Assembly (NCBI GenBank): GCA_028285545.1 | Contig: JANQPA010000010.1 | Location: 58,344-122,343, forward strand | Length of the DNA stretch: 64,000 bases | Reading direction: 5' to 3' | Source: Saprospiraceae bacterium | GTDB lineage: Bacteria; Bacteroidota; Bacteroidia; Chitinophagales; Saprospiraceae | Shown: positions 1 to 9,889 of the stretch, in pieces | Layout of the letters: each line of letters opens with the position of its first letter | Position numbering within the stretch: the stretch's first letter is position 1 | Position numbers and translations under genes: made by a program | Notes under the pieces: model-generated | The model's input: the letters and a program-made list of their open reading frames with translations, nothing else | Databases searched by the model: none | Told to the model about the DNA's origin: nothing

Positions 1-825
1 AAATAGATCTTGCGTTTGTTTTGGGATATCAGCAGATCTTGGGTATTCCGATACGATCAGGTTTTTTGTAAATGTTTTGGTTTCATGTCCTTCACTTATG
101 AATTTTAGGTACATAATACCTTCCTTCACCTCGACCTCATAACTTAATTCCTCACCTAGCTCAATACCCTCTTCTGGTTCTTCCGGGTAGGTGTTTTCTT
201 GTGTACCAACCACAGAAAAATCATGTCCCCAAACAGCATTTGAGTAATCCCACCTTCCGGAATTGTCATCGCCTGCGGTGTTGATTTCGTAATGCCAAAA
301 AACCGACCCCCTGGTATGGCCAGGAAATTTCTTGTAAAATATCTTCAGAGGCTCATTCTCATGTCCATCGGCACTATGAATCTGGCCAATAACCACAGAG
401 TAGGAAGCAGCTACCCGAGCATCTCCTGTAGAGGACACATTCATTACTTTGAGTGTGGCTGTCAATTTAGCATCAGTTAGGGCAGACCATTTTTTCGTTT
501 GAGCCAATTCTGTCCTTGTATTATTGGATGTTCCATGAGTATCGCCTGAATTGGGCGCTTTAAAAACGACCCAATCCCCTTTTTCATCATTTGCAGAATA
601 AAAGAAATCTTTATGCTCAAAATTAATGGCTTGACCAGCATTGGTGCCATCGCCTAAAATCAAATTCCAGTGATTGAAAAATGAAATGACATCGCTAGGA
701 TAATTTGTATTATTGGCCTCCTGATTATCATCCTGTTCAGAATTATTAGAACAGCTGTTTAGTTGTAGTGTAAGTACAAATATGAAAAGAGATTGTAATG
801 ATAATTTAAGGATTTTAGTATTCAT
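1..825 (-). CDS. PL7-family alginate-lyase-like lipoprotein (3' end beyond window)
   Basis: Reading the minus strand from the ATG at 825, the frame stays open for 275 codons to the window edge, so the C-terminus is missing. The N-terminus is a lipoprotein signal with the lipobox-like stretch LQLNSC, followed by an Asn/Asp/Glu-rich linker. Two motifs match polysaccharide lyase family 7: TRTEL at about residues 103-107 (the R-T/S-E-L strand) and GQIH around residue 147, which carries the family's Gln and His active-site residues. The third family motif, the C-terminal YFKxGxYxQ strand with the catalytic Tyr, would lie beyond the edge and cannot be checked. PL7 enzymes cleave alginate by beta-elimination, and the lipobox suggests a surface or periplasmic location. 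No alginate-specific SusC/D or second lyase is visible beside it. The fold call is fairly firm; substrate is by family inference. Confidence 0.75.
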   Translation of the reverse strand, partial: MNTKILKLSLQSLFIFVLTLQLNSCSNNSEQDDNQEANNTNYPSDVISFFNHWNLILGDGTNAGQAINFEHKDFFYSANDEKGDWVVFKAPNSGDTHGTSNNTRTELAQTKKWSALTDAKLTATLKVMNVSSTGDARVAASYSVVIGQIHSADGHENEPLKIFYKKFPGHTRGSVFWHYEINTAGDDNSGRWDYSNAVWGHDFSVVGTQENTYPEEPEEGIELGEELSYEVEVKEGIMYLKFISEGHETKTFTKNLIVSEYPRSADIPKQTQDLF

Positions 826-876
826 TTTTTCTTATTTAAAAACTTTGCAGTTTCCATTCTCAAAAGGTGAGCAAAT

Positions 877-947
877 GGTAAGGTCCCTCCACCATAGAGG
901 TCTATTGTTTACGGAGAATCATAGTTTATGGTAGAGGGACCTTTACC
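877..947 (-). terminator. Long stem-loop downstream of the BNR protein gene
   Basis: Arms at 877-896 and 927-947 are almost perfectly complementary over about 20 bp, with one substitution and one extra base, and enclose a 30-nt loop. It lies just after the stop of the gene at 961, so it may end or stabilise that minus-strand transcript. No U-tract follows on the minus strand, so intrinsic termination is uncertain. Confidence 0.45.
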
Positions 948-960
948 CAGTTAATAATTT

Positions 961-3900
961 CTACGGCCTACCCGCCACTCTTTTCTTAGACATATAAATC
1001 TCAGGCAAGCCAGCTGCCTTCAGCAATTTATTAAAGGCAGGAATATTTTGTCTTCTTATTGCTTGCAACTCCGTGTCAACGCCTTCCCACTCCAACAAAT
1101 AATCCTTGGCCACTAATTTTGTGCCTTCATTTACAGGCACATTCCCTCCCCCTAAGGTGTTCAGGAAGTCTTTAAATTTGACCAAGAGTCGGGCTTCAAA
1201 CTGATAATTGTTCTGTCCTGTGCGCAGTTCTTTTTGTAAAATCTTAGCTATCCAATCATCAATTGTCTCATTCAAAGATGCTCCCTGTTCTTTGATCTGA
1301 GAGGATTCAGTTACCTCAAGTATAAAATCTAATTGTCGCTTCACCTGACGCAATTGCCTGACTCCACTGGCCATTTCTTCTGCGCCCTGCAAAACTGATG
1401 CTGCCAATTGATCTGCTTCTTTGTAAGCAGATGCCGCATTATCAATACTAGATTTAATTTTGGGATGGACCTTAATCTCGAAATCCTGTGTTTGAGAAAA
1501 ACCACCTACCTTCAATCGGACCTTATATCGGCCAGGGGCTGCATCATAGGCACTCAGATCTCGGTTGGTCATGGCCAGTTCTTTGATACAGTCAAATTCA
1601 CCAACACGCATATTCCAGACCCAAACATTAGCTCCTGCACTACGCTTCAGTTGTTTTTTACGGTATTCATCACATTCTGATTTAGGAGCATCAGTGAATT
1701 CTGAATAAATTACTCGCCCTCTATCATCAAGTATCTCCATTGACATGGGGGTCTTCTCACTTACCTCCTTGTTCAGGACATAGCTTATTTGAACTCCACT
1801 TGGTGGATTTTGCCCCTGGTCCCCATTAATACTAAAAGCGCGGGTTAATCCACGGTAAGCGTCCCTGGGTTTATATAGAAAATAATCTGCTTTTGCCATC
1901 TTATCAGATACCTGGTGGAGGGGAGTCAAATCATCCAGAATCCAGAGTGCGCGGCCTTGAGTAGCCACAATAAGGTCTTTTTGGGTAACCCTTAAATCAG
2001 TAATCGGTACTTCCGGTAAATTACGCTGTAATGACTGCCAATTTTCACCATCATCAAAAGAAACAAAGACCCCAGTTTCCGTTCCGGCATACAATAAACC
2101 TTTCCGGTCGGGATCTTCCCTCACCGAACGGGCAAAGGTATTGCCAGGGATTCCATTGACAATTTTTTCCCAAGACTTACCATAATTTTTGGTTTTATAA
2201 ATATGTGGAGTGAAATCGTTCATTTTATAGCCTGCTACTGCAATGTAGGCGGTAGCTGGATCATGAGGAGAAGGCTCAACTACATTAATGATACTTTCCT
2301 TAAGCCCTTGTGGCGTAACATTAGTCCAGGTCTTTCCACCATCCTGAGTGACATGAACCAGGCCACAATCAGAGCCTACCCAAATTACCCCTTCTTTGAC
2401 CAAGGATTCTTCGATATTAAAGATGTTATTATAACTTTCTGCTGTAATTTGCTCATTGGAAATAGGAATTCCTCCTTTTCCCTGATGATCTTTATTATTA
2501 CGTGTCAGATCTTCACTCAGTACTTCCCAGGTTACACCGCGATCAGTAGATTTCATCATGTATTGCGATCCATAATAAATGACGGAACCGTTATGGGGAG
2601 ATACAAGAACTGGGCCATTCCAGTTGGCTCTATATTTCAGATTCTTGGGCTGTTCGCCACTAACGCGCTCCGGATAAGGTCGTACCTCGCGGGTATTGTC
2701 GGTATCTCTGTCCCATTCCACAAAGTTACTAGCAAAATAAGTAGAGTATACAAACCTAGGATTATTGGCGTCAAAGGCAATGGTGGAAGATTCACCTGCC
2801 CGTACCTCATTCCAATGCATCCGACCGATACCTCCATCTTGAGCCCTGCTGTCAATAGCAATAGAGGTATTGTCCTGCTGTCCGGAATAAACTCTATATG
2901 GAACTTGATTATCGGTAATGACCCGGTAAAACTGCCCGGTAGGTTGATTCATAAGAGTACTCCAGGTCTTTCCGCCATTATAGGTAACAGAACCACCCCC
3001 ATCGTTACCATTGACCATGATATTACTATTGTCGGGATTGATCCAAAGGGCATGGTGATCCGGGTGGCTTCCTCTCATAGGAGAAAAGGTCTTACCACCA
3101 TCGATAGATTTCATAGCCGCACCATTCAAGACCCATACCTCGTCTTCATCTGAAGGGTCTGCAATGATATGCATGTAGTACCAGGCTCGGGCAAAAGTAG
3201 TAGGATCGTTACTGGTCTGGCGGAAAGTTTCTCCCTCATCATCTGATCGATAAACACCACCTTCCCTTTCTAAAGCTTCTATGGCCATATATACCACACT
3301 TGAATTAGCAGGAGAAATAGCAATACCCATTTTGCCTTTGAGTTCAGGCAAGCCTTTTGTTATTTCTTTCCAATTGGCCCCTCCATCAGTTGTTTTGTAA
3401 ACGCGGCTGCCGGGGCCACCACTTTGTACCACCCATGGCTTACGCATGAAATCCCAGGAAGTGGCCATCATAAAATTCGGATTGGAGGCATCTACTGTTA
3501 AATCAACGATCCCGGAATGGTCATTGACATAAAGTATTTTTTCCCAACTGGTTCCTCCATCTTCAGAAAGATAAATTCCGCGTTCCTCATTGGGGCCCCA
3601 AGGATTGCCTTGAGCTGCAACATAAATTTTATCAGGATTATCAGGATGTATGTAAACCCGGCTTATATGTCGAGTAGCTTCGAGCCCCATATGGGTCCAG
3701 GTGGCTCCCGCATCTGTTGACTTATACAATCCATCTCCATGTGAAGTTTTTACACCTCTTACGGGAGACTCTCCAGTGCCTATATAAACAATGTTGGGGT
3801 TGGAAGGGGCCACAGCAATCGATCCAATTCCAGTGGTATTAAAAAATCCATCGGAAATATTCTGCCAGCTGGTTCCTCCATCTGTTGTTTTCCAAACTCC

Positions 3901-4113
3901 TCCCCCAGTAGTGCCCTGGTAATAGGTGAAAATATCTCCTGGAACACCCGTTACAGTGGTGGAGCGCCCTCCACGAAAGGGTCCAATATTTCGGTAAGTC
4001 AGTGTTTGAAAAAGCTTCTCATCAAATTGATGTTCAGATGAACTGGATTGTCCAAACGAAAGTGACCATACAGATACACTTAGAAGCAAAGTAAAGATTA
4101 GATTTTTCTGCAT
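961..4113 (-). CDS. Secreted BNR / VPS10-sortilin-type beta-propeller protein, copy 1
   Basis: A 1050-residue exported protein. It begins with a clear signal peptide ending WSLSFGQ. I choose the ATG at 4113 because the signal starts there; an in-frame ATG at 4137 would add eight residues. The body has at least ten Asp-box motifs of the S/T-x-D-x-G-x-T-W type (for example TTDGGTSWQN, STDAGATWTH, TQDGGKTWTN, SFDDGENWQS), typical of BNR/VPS10 propellers. Two propellers probably pack together over roughly residues 40-740. The last 300 residues form a separate domain with a beta-rich part and a helical Ala/Glu/Gln-rich tail. There is no sialidase catalytic signature, so an enzymatic role should not be assumed. 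A paralogue lies immediately upstream with the same orientation and architecture. Family-level function is unknown; binding of protein or glycan at the cell surface is only inference. Confidence 0.85.
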   Translation of the reverse strand: MQKNLIFTLLLSVSVWSLSFGQSSSSEHQFDEKLFQTLTYRNIGPFRGGRSTTVTGVPGDIFTYYQGTTGGGVWKTTDGGTSWQNISDGFFNTTGIGSIAVAPSNPNIVYIGTGESPVRGVKTSHGDGLYKSTDAGATWTHMGLEATRHISRVYIHPDNPDKIYVAAQGNPWGPNEERGIYLSEDGGTSWEKILYVNDHSGIVDLTVDASNPNFMMATSWDFMRKPWVVQSGGPGSRVYKTTDGGANWKEITKGLPELKGKMGIAISPANSSVVYMAIEALEREGGVYRSDDEGETFRQTSNDPTTFARAWYYMHIIADPSDEDEVWVLNGAAMKSIDGGKTFSPMRGSHPDHHALWINPDNSNIMVNGNDGGGSVTYNGGKTWSTLMNQPTGQFYRVITDNQVPYRVYSGQQDNTSIAIDSRAQDGGIGRMHWNEVRAGESSTIAFDANNPRFVYSTYFASNFVEWDRDTDNTREVRPYPERVSGEQPKNLKYRANWNGPVLVSPHNGSVIYYGSQYMMKSTDRGVTWEVLSEDLTRNNKDHQGKGGIPISNEQITAESYNNIFNIEESLVKEGVIWVGSDCGLVHVTQDGGKTWTNVTPQGLKESIINVVEPSPHDPATAYIAVAGYKMNDFTPHIYKTKNYGKSWEKIVNGIPGNTFARSVREDPDRKGLLYAGTETGVFVSFDDGENWQSLQRNLPEVPITDLRVTQKDLIVATQGRALWILDDLTPLHQVSDKMAKADYFLYKPRDAYRGLTRAFSINGDQGQNPPSGVQISYVLNKEVSEKTPMSMEILDDRGRVIYSEFTDAPKSECDEYRKKQLKRSAGANVWVWNMRVGEFDCIKELAMTNRDLSAYDAAPGRYKVRLKVGGFSQTQDFEIKVHPKIKSSIDNAASAYKEADQLAASVLQGAEEMASGVRQLRQVKRQLDFILEVTESSQIKEQGASLNETIDDWIAKILQKELRTGQNNYQFEARLLVKFKDFLNTLGGGNVPVNEGTKLVAKDYLLEWEGVDTELQAIRRQNIPAFNKLLKAAGLPEIYMSKKRVAGRP

Positions 4114-4403
4114 TTGGATTGAATTAAGATTAAGCAAAGGATTGATTAGTTGAGCGAATAAACAATTAATACCAGTATTGACTACTCAATATACCAAGTT
4201 GCAATACAACTTTTGGTTGAAAGTAAAAAGTATTAAGTAGAAGAACAAAATTCGATAAATACTAGAAATCTTAAATTTAGGAGCACCAATCCTTTTACTT
4301 TCTACCTTTTACCTTCTACACTCATTGCTTCACAACCTGCTTTACTTAAACGGACCGACCTACTTAAAGCAGGCCGGTCCATTTGCATAATAATAGAAAA
4401 ACT

Positions 4404-7400
4404 TTATTGATTACCTCCTAAGGGCTGACCAGCAATCCATGGAGCTCCTGCACTCATCAGGGCTTTTTCCATTTTTGGAATGTCTTGCTCCCGCATAGTA
4501 ATCACCATATCCTTGATTGCGCCGATTTCTTTTTGAGCAATTCTGAGACTTTCTCTCTGCGTCTTGGTAGGTCCATAATTTGAGAATAATCCTCTCATGG
4601 CATTGAACATTCTGGATTGGATAGTAGGGTTAGTCCGCTCACCGATCGCTCGTTGAGGGCCACCGCCATTTACTTGTTTCCGAATGTCAGTCATTTTTAC
4701 TTTCAAATCATGCAACTGTTTGTCAAGTAGACCCGGATCGACTGGTGTCCTGTTGAGGGCCGTCTCCATTGCAGTCACTCTGGCCATACTTTCATTTAAC
4801 ATGGTATTCACCTGTCCCATCGTTTCCTGGAAACCTTCAAAAGATTTTCTGAAAGCTAATATTTCGGACTCAGAATTTCCTTCCAAGGCTCCTTCATGCA
4901 GCAGCTCAACCTCAAAATTAACGGGTCCGGCTAACATTTTGGATTCCCCATTTACATTTTCATACAAGGCTACTGAATAGGTACCTGGCAATGCAGGGGC
5001 ACCGCCACCAAAAAAGCGTCTGCCACCTCTCTGTGCCTGAGCAGGATTGATAATGTTTTTAGATGCCAATTGCAAATTCCAAGCTATCCGATGCATACCT
5101 TTTCTGGCAGGACCATTAATTTTCCTGACAACTTGCCCTTTGCTATCCTTAACTACCAGTACTATGGAAGGCCTTGTCTCTTCCCGTTCTTTTTCCAATG
5201 CTTCCCAGCCTGGGAAAGGAATGTCCTCATTCTTTTTATTTAATGCAGCTTCTTTTTTCTTCCGGTCGGCTGCAAGGGAAGGATATTCTTTATTTAAATA
5301 ATAGGTAAATTCTGCCCCGTAGGTAGGATTATCTGCCCTATAGGCGGCTGTTCCTAAGCTTCCCAATCTATTTCTACCGCGATACATCCATGCTTTTCGG
5401 GGCTTAAACAACATGGCCACTTGTTCTGCATTTTCTTCGGTGATTTCCCGAAGGGGACTGTAATCATCCAGGACAAAGAATCCACGGCCGAAAGAAGCAC
5501 CTACCAGGTCATTCTCACGTCTTTGGATGGTTACATCTCGGAAGGAAATAGTTGGTGCTCCACCTGTAAGTTTATACCATTTTTCTCCGGCATTTAAGGT
5601 GAAGTATAATCCCCATTCTGTTGCAGCAAAAAGCAATCCTGGTTTTACATGATCCTGTACGGTTCTCCACATCAAAGTTCTATCTGGAAGATTACCTCGG
5701 ATGGAAGTCCAGCTTGCACCTCGATCTGTACTTTTATAAATGTAAGGTGTAAAATCTCCTTCTTTATGGTTATCGAGGCAAACATAAACGGTATTGGCAT
5801 CATGAAGATCTGCTCGAATATCATTTACAAATGCATTAGCTGGTACGCCTGGTAAATTACTTACCGGTATTTTACGCCATGAAGATCCTCCATCTTCGGT
5901 CGCCTGGATGATGCCATCATCTGTTCCCGCATAAATGATCCCTTCTTGTAAAGGCGATTCTGCCAGTGAAGTGATGGTGTTAAAAACAGACATGGCTCTG
6001 TAGTCCCAAGGAGAATCGAAACTTTGTACTCTACCCATAATGGGCATTTCTAAACGATTCTGATTTTTGGTTAGGTCTTCGGAAATAGGCGTCCAGGAAT
6101 CTCCCCGATCTTCTGATTTCCAAACCCTTTGAGAAGCAAAATAGATTCTACTGGGCTTGTGCGGACTCACCAGGATAGGAGCATCCCAATTATAGCGTTC
6201 ATAAGGCTCCCCTTCTCTAGGTTGTGGCTGGATGGGAATTTGTTCGCCAGAGGTAATATCCACTCTATTTAGATTACCTTGCTGAGATTCAGCGTACATA
6301 ATATTTGGATTTCCAGGTTCAGTAGCAGATTGGTGCCCATCTGCACCCAGTGTTTTAATCCAATCACCATTCATAATCCCGTCTGACTTATCAGTTCTGG
6401 AAGGCCCTCCATGGGAACCATTATCTTGAGTTCCTCCATAAATCCAATAAAATGGTTTTGAATCATCTACTGCTACTTTATAGTATTGAACCAAAGGCAG
6501 ATTGTCAAAGAAACGCCAAGTCTGGGCATCATCAAAACTTTCGTAAACACCGCCATCTGTACCTGCAAGTAGATAATCTGGATCATCCATGCGGAAGGCA
6601 AGGGCATGATTGTCGGAGTGTTTACCTCTTCCTGGCTGGTTAAAAAATGTTTTTCCCCCATCTCGAGATTCGAGAGTTTGAGGGGCCATTAAATAAAGTC
6701 GATCAAAATGGTGGGGAGATGCGATTAATTCCTGGTAGTAATGAGGTCCGGTACCGCCAGAAACCGTGTTGCTTTGTTTGGCCCAGGAAGCTCCTCTATC
6801 CGTAGATTTGAATACTCCTCCAGTAGTCTGATTCAATTCGACAGCAGCATAAAGAACATCTGGTTTCATTGGTGAAATGGCAATCCCTATTTTCCCTCTG
6901 TTACCTCCTGGAATTCCTTTATTTATGGCAGTCCAGGTTTCTCCACCATCTTCACTTTTGTGTATACCGGATTTTGGGCCTCCTCCCATATAAGCTGCAA
7001 CTGTACGGTGGCGTTGCCAGGTGGCAGCATAAATACGTTCTGGGTTACGAGGATCAATGACGATGTCCGTAACACCGGTCCATTCTTCATCACCTAAGGT
7101 TTTATTCCAGCTGGCACCTCCATCGGTGGATTTGTAAAAACCTCTTTCGCCGCCACTATTCCAAAGAGGACCCTGAACGGCTACATAAATGACATTTGAG
7201 TTTTCGGGATGTACAATAATCTTTCCAATGTGTTCAGATTTTTTTAATCCCATATTTTTCCAGGATTTTCCACCGTCCATACTTCTATAGATTCCGTCCC
7301 CAAATCCTACATGGCGGCCACCGACATTTTCGCCAGTTCCTACCCAAATAATATTGGGGTTATTAGGGTCGATGGTGATACATCCAATAGAATAGGACCC

Positions 7401-7712
7401 CTGCCCATCAAAAAGAGATTTCCAGGTGGTACCTGCATTGGTCGTTTTCCATACTCCGCCTGAACCCACTGCGATATACCAAACATTATCATCTTCAGGA
7501 TGAATGGCGATATCTGCAATTCGGCCAGAAGGGAAAGCGGGACCGATATTGCGAAGCTTCAGTGCGGCGAAGGTCCGATTGGTAAGAATAGATTTTTCCT
7601 TGTCTTGTGTTTGTTCTTTTTCTTGCTGGTTGTTGCTACGATTTCTTCGTTGTGCCTCTAAATTAGGTGCAACCATAGCAAAAATTATAACTAAGAAGAA
7701 GAATTTTTTCAT
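4404..7712 (-). CDS. Secreted BNR / VPS10-sortilin-type beta-propeller protein, copy 2
   Basis: A 1102-residue paralogue of the protein encoded just downstream. It has a signal peptide (MKKFFFLVIIFAMVAP, cleavage near LEAQ) followed by an Asn/Gln/Glu/Lys-rich low-complexity linker. About ten Asp boxes are visible, such as TTNAGTTWKS, SMDGGKSWKN, STDGGASWNK, SEDRGDSWTP and TEDGGSSWRK. After the propellers, near residues 750-1100, comes a C-terminal region with an Arg/Gly-rich patch (RRFFGGG) and a long helical tail. Compared with copy 1 the linker and tail differ, but the propeller order is the same, which points to tandem duplication. The two genes are separated by 290 bp holding no evident gene, so separate promoters are possible. 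Function unknown; the two probably act outside the cytoplasm. Confidence 0.85.
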   Translation of the reverse strand: MKKFFFLVIIFAMVAPNLEAQRRNRSNNQQEKEQTQDKEKSILTNRTFAALKLRNIGPAFPSGRIADIAIHPEDDNVWYIAVGSGGVWKTTNAGTTWKSLFDGQGSYSIGCITIDPNNPNIIWVGTGENVGGRHVGFGDGIYRSMDGGKSWKNMGLKKSEHIGKIIVHPENSNVIYVAVQGPLWNSGGERGFYKSTDGGASWNKTLGDEEWTGVTDIVIDPRNPERIYAATWQRHRTVAAYMGGGPKSGIHKSEDGGETWTAINKGIPGGNRGKIGIAISPMKPDVLYAAVELNQTTGGVFKSTDRGASWAKQSNTVSGGTGPHYYQELIASPHHFDRLYLMAPQTLESRDGGKTFFNQPGRGKHSDNHALAFRMDDPDYLLAGTDGGVYESFDDAQTWRFFDNLPLVQYYKVAVDDSKPFYWIYGGTQDNGSHGGPSRTDKSDGIMNGDWIKTLGADGHQSATEPGNPNIMYAESQQGNLNRVDITSGEQIPIQPQPREGEPYERYNWDAPILVSPHKPSRIYFASQRVWKSEDRGDSWTPISEDLTKNQNRLEMPIMGRVQSFDSPWDYRAMSVFNTITSLAESPLQEGIIYAGTDDGIIQATEDGGSSWRKIPVSNLPGVPANAFVNDIRADLHDANTVYVCLDNHKEGDFTPYIYKSTDRGASWTSIRGNLPDRTLMWRTVQDHVKPGLLFAATEWGLYFTLNAGEKWYKLTGGAPTISFRDVTIQRRENDLVGASFGRGFFVLDDYSPLREITEENAEQVAMLFKPRKAWMYRGRNRLGSLGTAAYRADNPTYGAEFTYYLNKEYPSLAADRKKKEAALNKKNEDIPFPGWEALEKEREETRPSIVLVVKDSKGQVVRKINGPARKGMHRIAWNLQLASKNIINPAQAQRGGRRFFGGGAPALPGTYSVALYENVNGESKMLAGPVNFEVELLHEGALEGNSESEILAFRKSFEGFQETMGQVNTMLNESMARVTAMETALNRTPVDPGLLDKQLHDLKVKMTDIRKQVNGGGPQRAIGERTNPTIQSRMFNAMRGLFSNYGPTKTQRESLRIAQKEIGAIKDMVITMREQDIPKMEKALMSAGAPWIAGQPLGGNQ

Positions 7713-7897
7713 AATTATGGATTTTACTTTATGATATGTGATTTTGAAGTATTTTAACTAGGAATTTAATGACGAAAGGTAGTAAATAAGGTAATATTAA
7801 TAAATCGGCTGGTATATGTTTTGTCTTTATTGATAGATGTTTTTGGTGAGCAGGATTGAAGTTTTGAGGTTTATTTATTAATGGATGACTTAGAGTT

Positions 7898-8956
7898 TTA
7901 TACAAAAAACCTAAATGGAAGGGTAATTCTTTTTAGTTTTGCTCCTCCTGCAGTTTCAAAATTTTCAAAGGACTGTGCCGATAAATGATAATTTGATTTT
8001 TCTAACTCCTCTAATTCTAAAACAGGCGCAATGCAGACATCTTCGCCCTTAAAATAATTATTCATCCAATCATCCCTTGTTTTAGTTTTAAAGAGAGCTT
8101 CTATCTCATTTTTTGGGAAAACGGTATTTAATAATTCAGTCGCATTTTGTCTCTTCCACTCAGGCTTATTGACGATTTCACAAATGCGATTCCAAAATTT
8201 TAATTCAAGTGCTCCGACAGATATCCATTTTTCATCAAGACATTTATAAACTGCGTAATTAACGAGTGTATCGCCATCCAACACATTTAGATCACGATGG
8301 CTTAAGTTGCCAAAATAAAGGCTCATGGGATAGGTTAATAAGGGTAAGATACTCTGACTCATAGGAACATCCACGTATGAGCCTTCTCCTGTATAAGTTT
8401 TTTTTAATAATGCAGTTTGGATTCCCATGACAGTAGCATAAGCTCCACCTCCAATATCTGCTAATTGAAATCCGGGAACAACAGGTTTACCTTTTTCATC
8501 TTTTAATAAACTTAAGAGGCCAGCATAGGAGAGATAATTAATATCATGGCCTGCTTCTTTTCTCAAGTCCCCATTTTGTCCATAACCAGTTAGGGAAACA
8601 TAAATAATGTTAGGGTTAATTTCACGAACTTGTTCATAACCGAGGCCCCAATACTCCATTACACCAGGTCGGAATTGCTCTAATAAAACATCTGAATCCT
8701 TTATTATTTCTAAAAGATTTTCCTTCCCTTCCTCAGAGGAATAATCTACCATAATAATATCTTTTTCACGGTTTAGCTGATGGAATAGTATACTGGCATC
8801 TTCTACTTGGGTACCCATCAATTTAATGTAGTCCAATCTTTTTGGGTGCTCCACTTTAATAACTGTAGCTCCTAGTCGGGCTAGGATAGAAGTGGCTAAG
8901 GGTCCAGGTAATAGTCGAGAAAAATCTACAATTTTAATGTTTTGTAATGGCTGCAT
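7898..8956 (-). CDS. CaiB/BaiF CoA-transferase family protein, alpha-methylacyl-CoA racemase type
   Basis: A 352-residue cytosolic protein. The N-terminus (NIKIVDFSRLLPGP, then GATVIKVEHP) is the family III CoA-transferase/racemase start. The sequence has GHDINYL with His137, LADIGGG with Asp167 and GALE with Glu251. These match in sequence and spacing the catalytic His126, Asp156 and Glu241 of alpha-methylacyl-CoA racemases, so racemisation of 2-methylacyl-CoA thioesters is favoured over CoA transfer. This would serve branched-chain or bile-acid-like fatty acid degradation. At 352 residues it is close to the usual 355-380. It is a single gene: the neighbour at 7712 is on the same strand but unrelated and 185 bp away, and the upstream gene is divergent. 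Substrate cannot be read from sequence. Confidence 0.85.
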   Translation of the reverse strand: MQPLQNIKIVDFSRLLPGPLATSILARLGATVIKVEHPKRLDYIKLMGTQVEDASILFHQLNREKDIIMVDYSSEEGKENLLEIIKDSDVLLEQFRPGVMEYWGLGYEQVREINPNIIYVSLTGYGQNGDLRKEAGHDINYLSYAGLLSLLKDEKGKPVVPGFQLADIGGGAYATVMGIQTALLKKTYTGEGSYVDVPMSQSILPLLTYPMSLYFGNLSHRDLNVLDGDTLVNYAVYKCLDEKWISVGALELKFWNRICEIVNKPEWKRQNATELLNTVFPKNEIEALFKTKTRDDWMNNYFKGEDVCIAPVLELEELEKSNYHLSAQSFENFETAGGAKLKRITLPFRFFV

Positions 8957-9292
8957 CCTTTTAAGAATAAATGGTCAATAGAATCGAGTTAAAATAAAAC
9001 ATTTCAACCTAAATAAAACAACTCCATTTATTTCAATTTTCTTTCTCTTCAAAGACTAGCATATTAAACCACATTTTCATTTCAAGTCTAAAATAGATTT
9101 TAAATTCATCAAATTAATTTAATTTTCAGAATTTATTGAAAATTTTTAACTAAACACAATGAATTGAAAATCAATTATTTAAAAATAAATTCAATGTTTA
9201 AACACAGAAATATGCCATATTTGTGAACCAAAATCGATAATTTTGTTTAATATTGTATCAACATCGTTAAACAATACAACAAACTAACAAAT
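8957..9292. other. AT-rich divergent intergenic region
   Basis: 336 bp between divergently transcribed genes, very AT-rich and without a credible ORF. On the plus strand a TAATTTTG box at 9238-9245 fits the Bacteroidota -7 consensus TAnnTTTG and lies 47 bp before the sigma-factor ATG. The nearest TTTG (9220-9223) is only 14 bp upstream, shorter than the usual spacing, so the promoter is tentative. Confidence 0.35.
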
Positions 9293-9808
9293 ATGAGTGG
9301 TATTGAATTCAGTCAGCGCATAGATCAATTGTCAAATTCTCTGCAAACCTTTGCCTACACCCTTACCAAGAACAGTGAAGATGCAAAAGATTTGTTTCAG
9401 GAAACAGCCTTCCGTGCCATCAAGAATAGAGAAAAATTTGCAGCTGGTACCAACCTTAAAGCCTGGTTGTTTACCATTATGAAAAACACTTTCATCAATA
9501 ATTACAGAAAAAAAAGCAGAGCCAATACAATTCTGGATTCTACAGAAAATAATCATTACATCAATTCTGGGAGCAAGAGTATTGCCAACCAGGGAGAATC
9601 TAATATAATGATGAATGAACTAACTAAAATGGTAGATAGCCTGGATGATAGTATTAAGATTCCATTCTTAATGCATTACCAAGGATTTAAGTATAATGAA
9701 ATAGCTGATAGCCTAGAACTTCCACTTGGCACTGTAAAAAGCCGAATCTTTTTTGCCAGAAAAGAGCTCAAACAGTTGGTAAAACGTCGCTACCAACACA
9801 TCGGTTAA
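9293..9808 (+). CDS. ECF RNA polymerase sigma-70 family factor
   Basis: A 171-residue sigma factor with only regions 2 and 4, as in the ECF group. Region 2 spans about residues 12-70 and includes DLFQETAFRAIKN and KAWLFTIMKNTFINNYRKK. Region 4 spans about residues 110-165 with the helix-turn-helix YNEIADSLELPLGTVKSRIFFARKEL. The linker is short and Asn/Ser-rich. No anti-sigma factor gene is next to it: the following gene is convergent and encodes a secreted protein, so this factor is not in a classical sigma/anti-sigma operon. It is followed after about 150 bp by a strong stem-loop. Target regulon unknown. Family assignment is secure. Confidence 0.92.
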   Translation: MSGIEFSQRIDQLSNSLQTFAYTLTKNSEDAKDLFQETAFRAIKNREKFAAGTNLKAWLFTIMKNTFINNYRKKSRANTILDSTENNHYINSGSKSIANQGESNIMMNELTKMVDSLDDSIKIPFLMHYQGFKYNEIADSLELPLGTVKSRIFFARKELKQLVKRRYQHIG

Positions 9809-9889
9809 GTTTAAATCTTAAGGCTAGCATAAAATATAAGTCTCGCGAATCACGGGCTAAATTAGGATTGCCCAATGATAATTCATTTG

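Noticed and set aside
2203..3153. 316-codon plus-strand open frame
   Set aside because: It lies wholly inside the BNR protein gene on the other strand; composition is that of a shadow frame with no recognisable domain.
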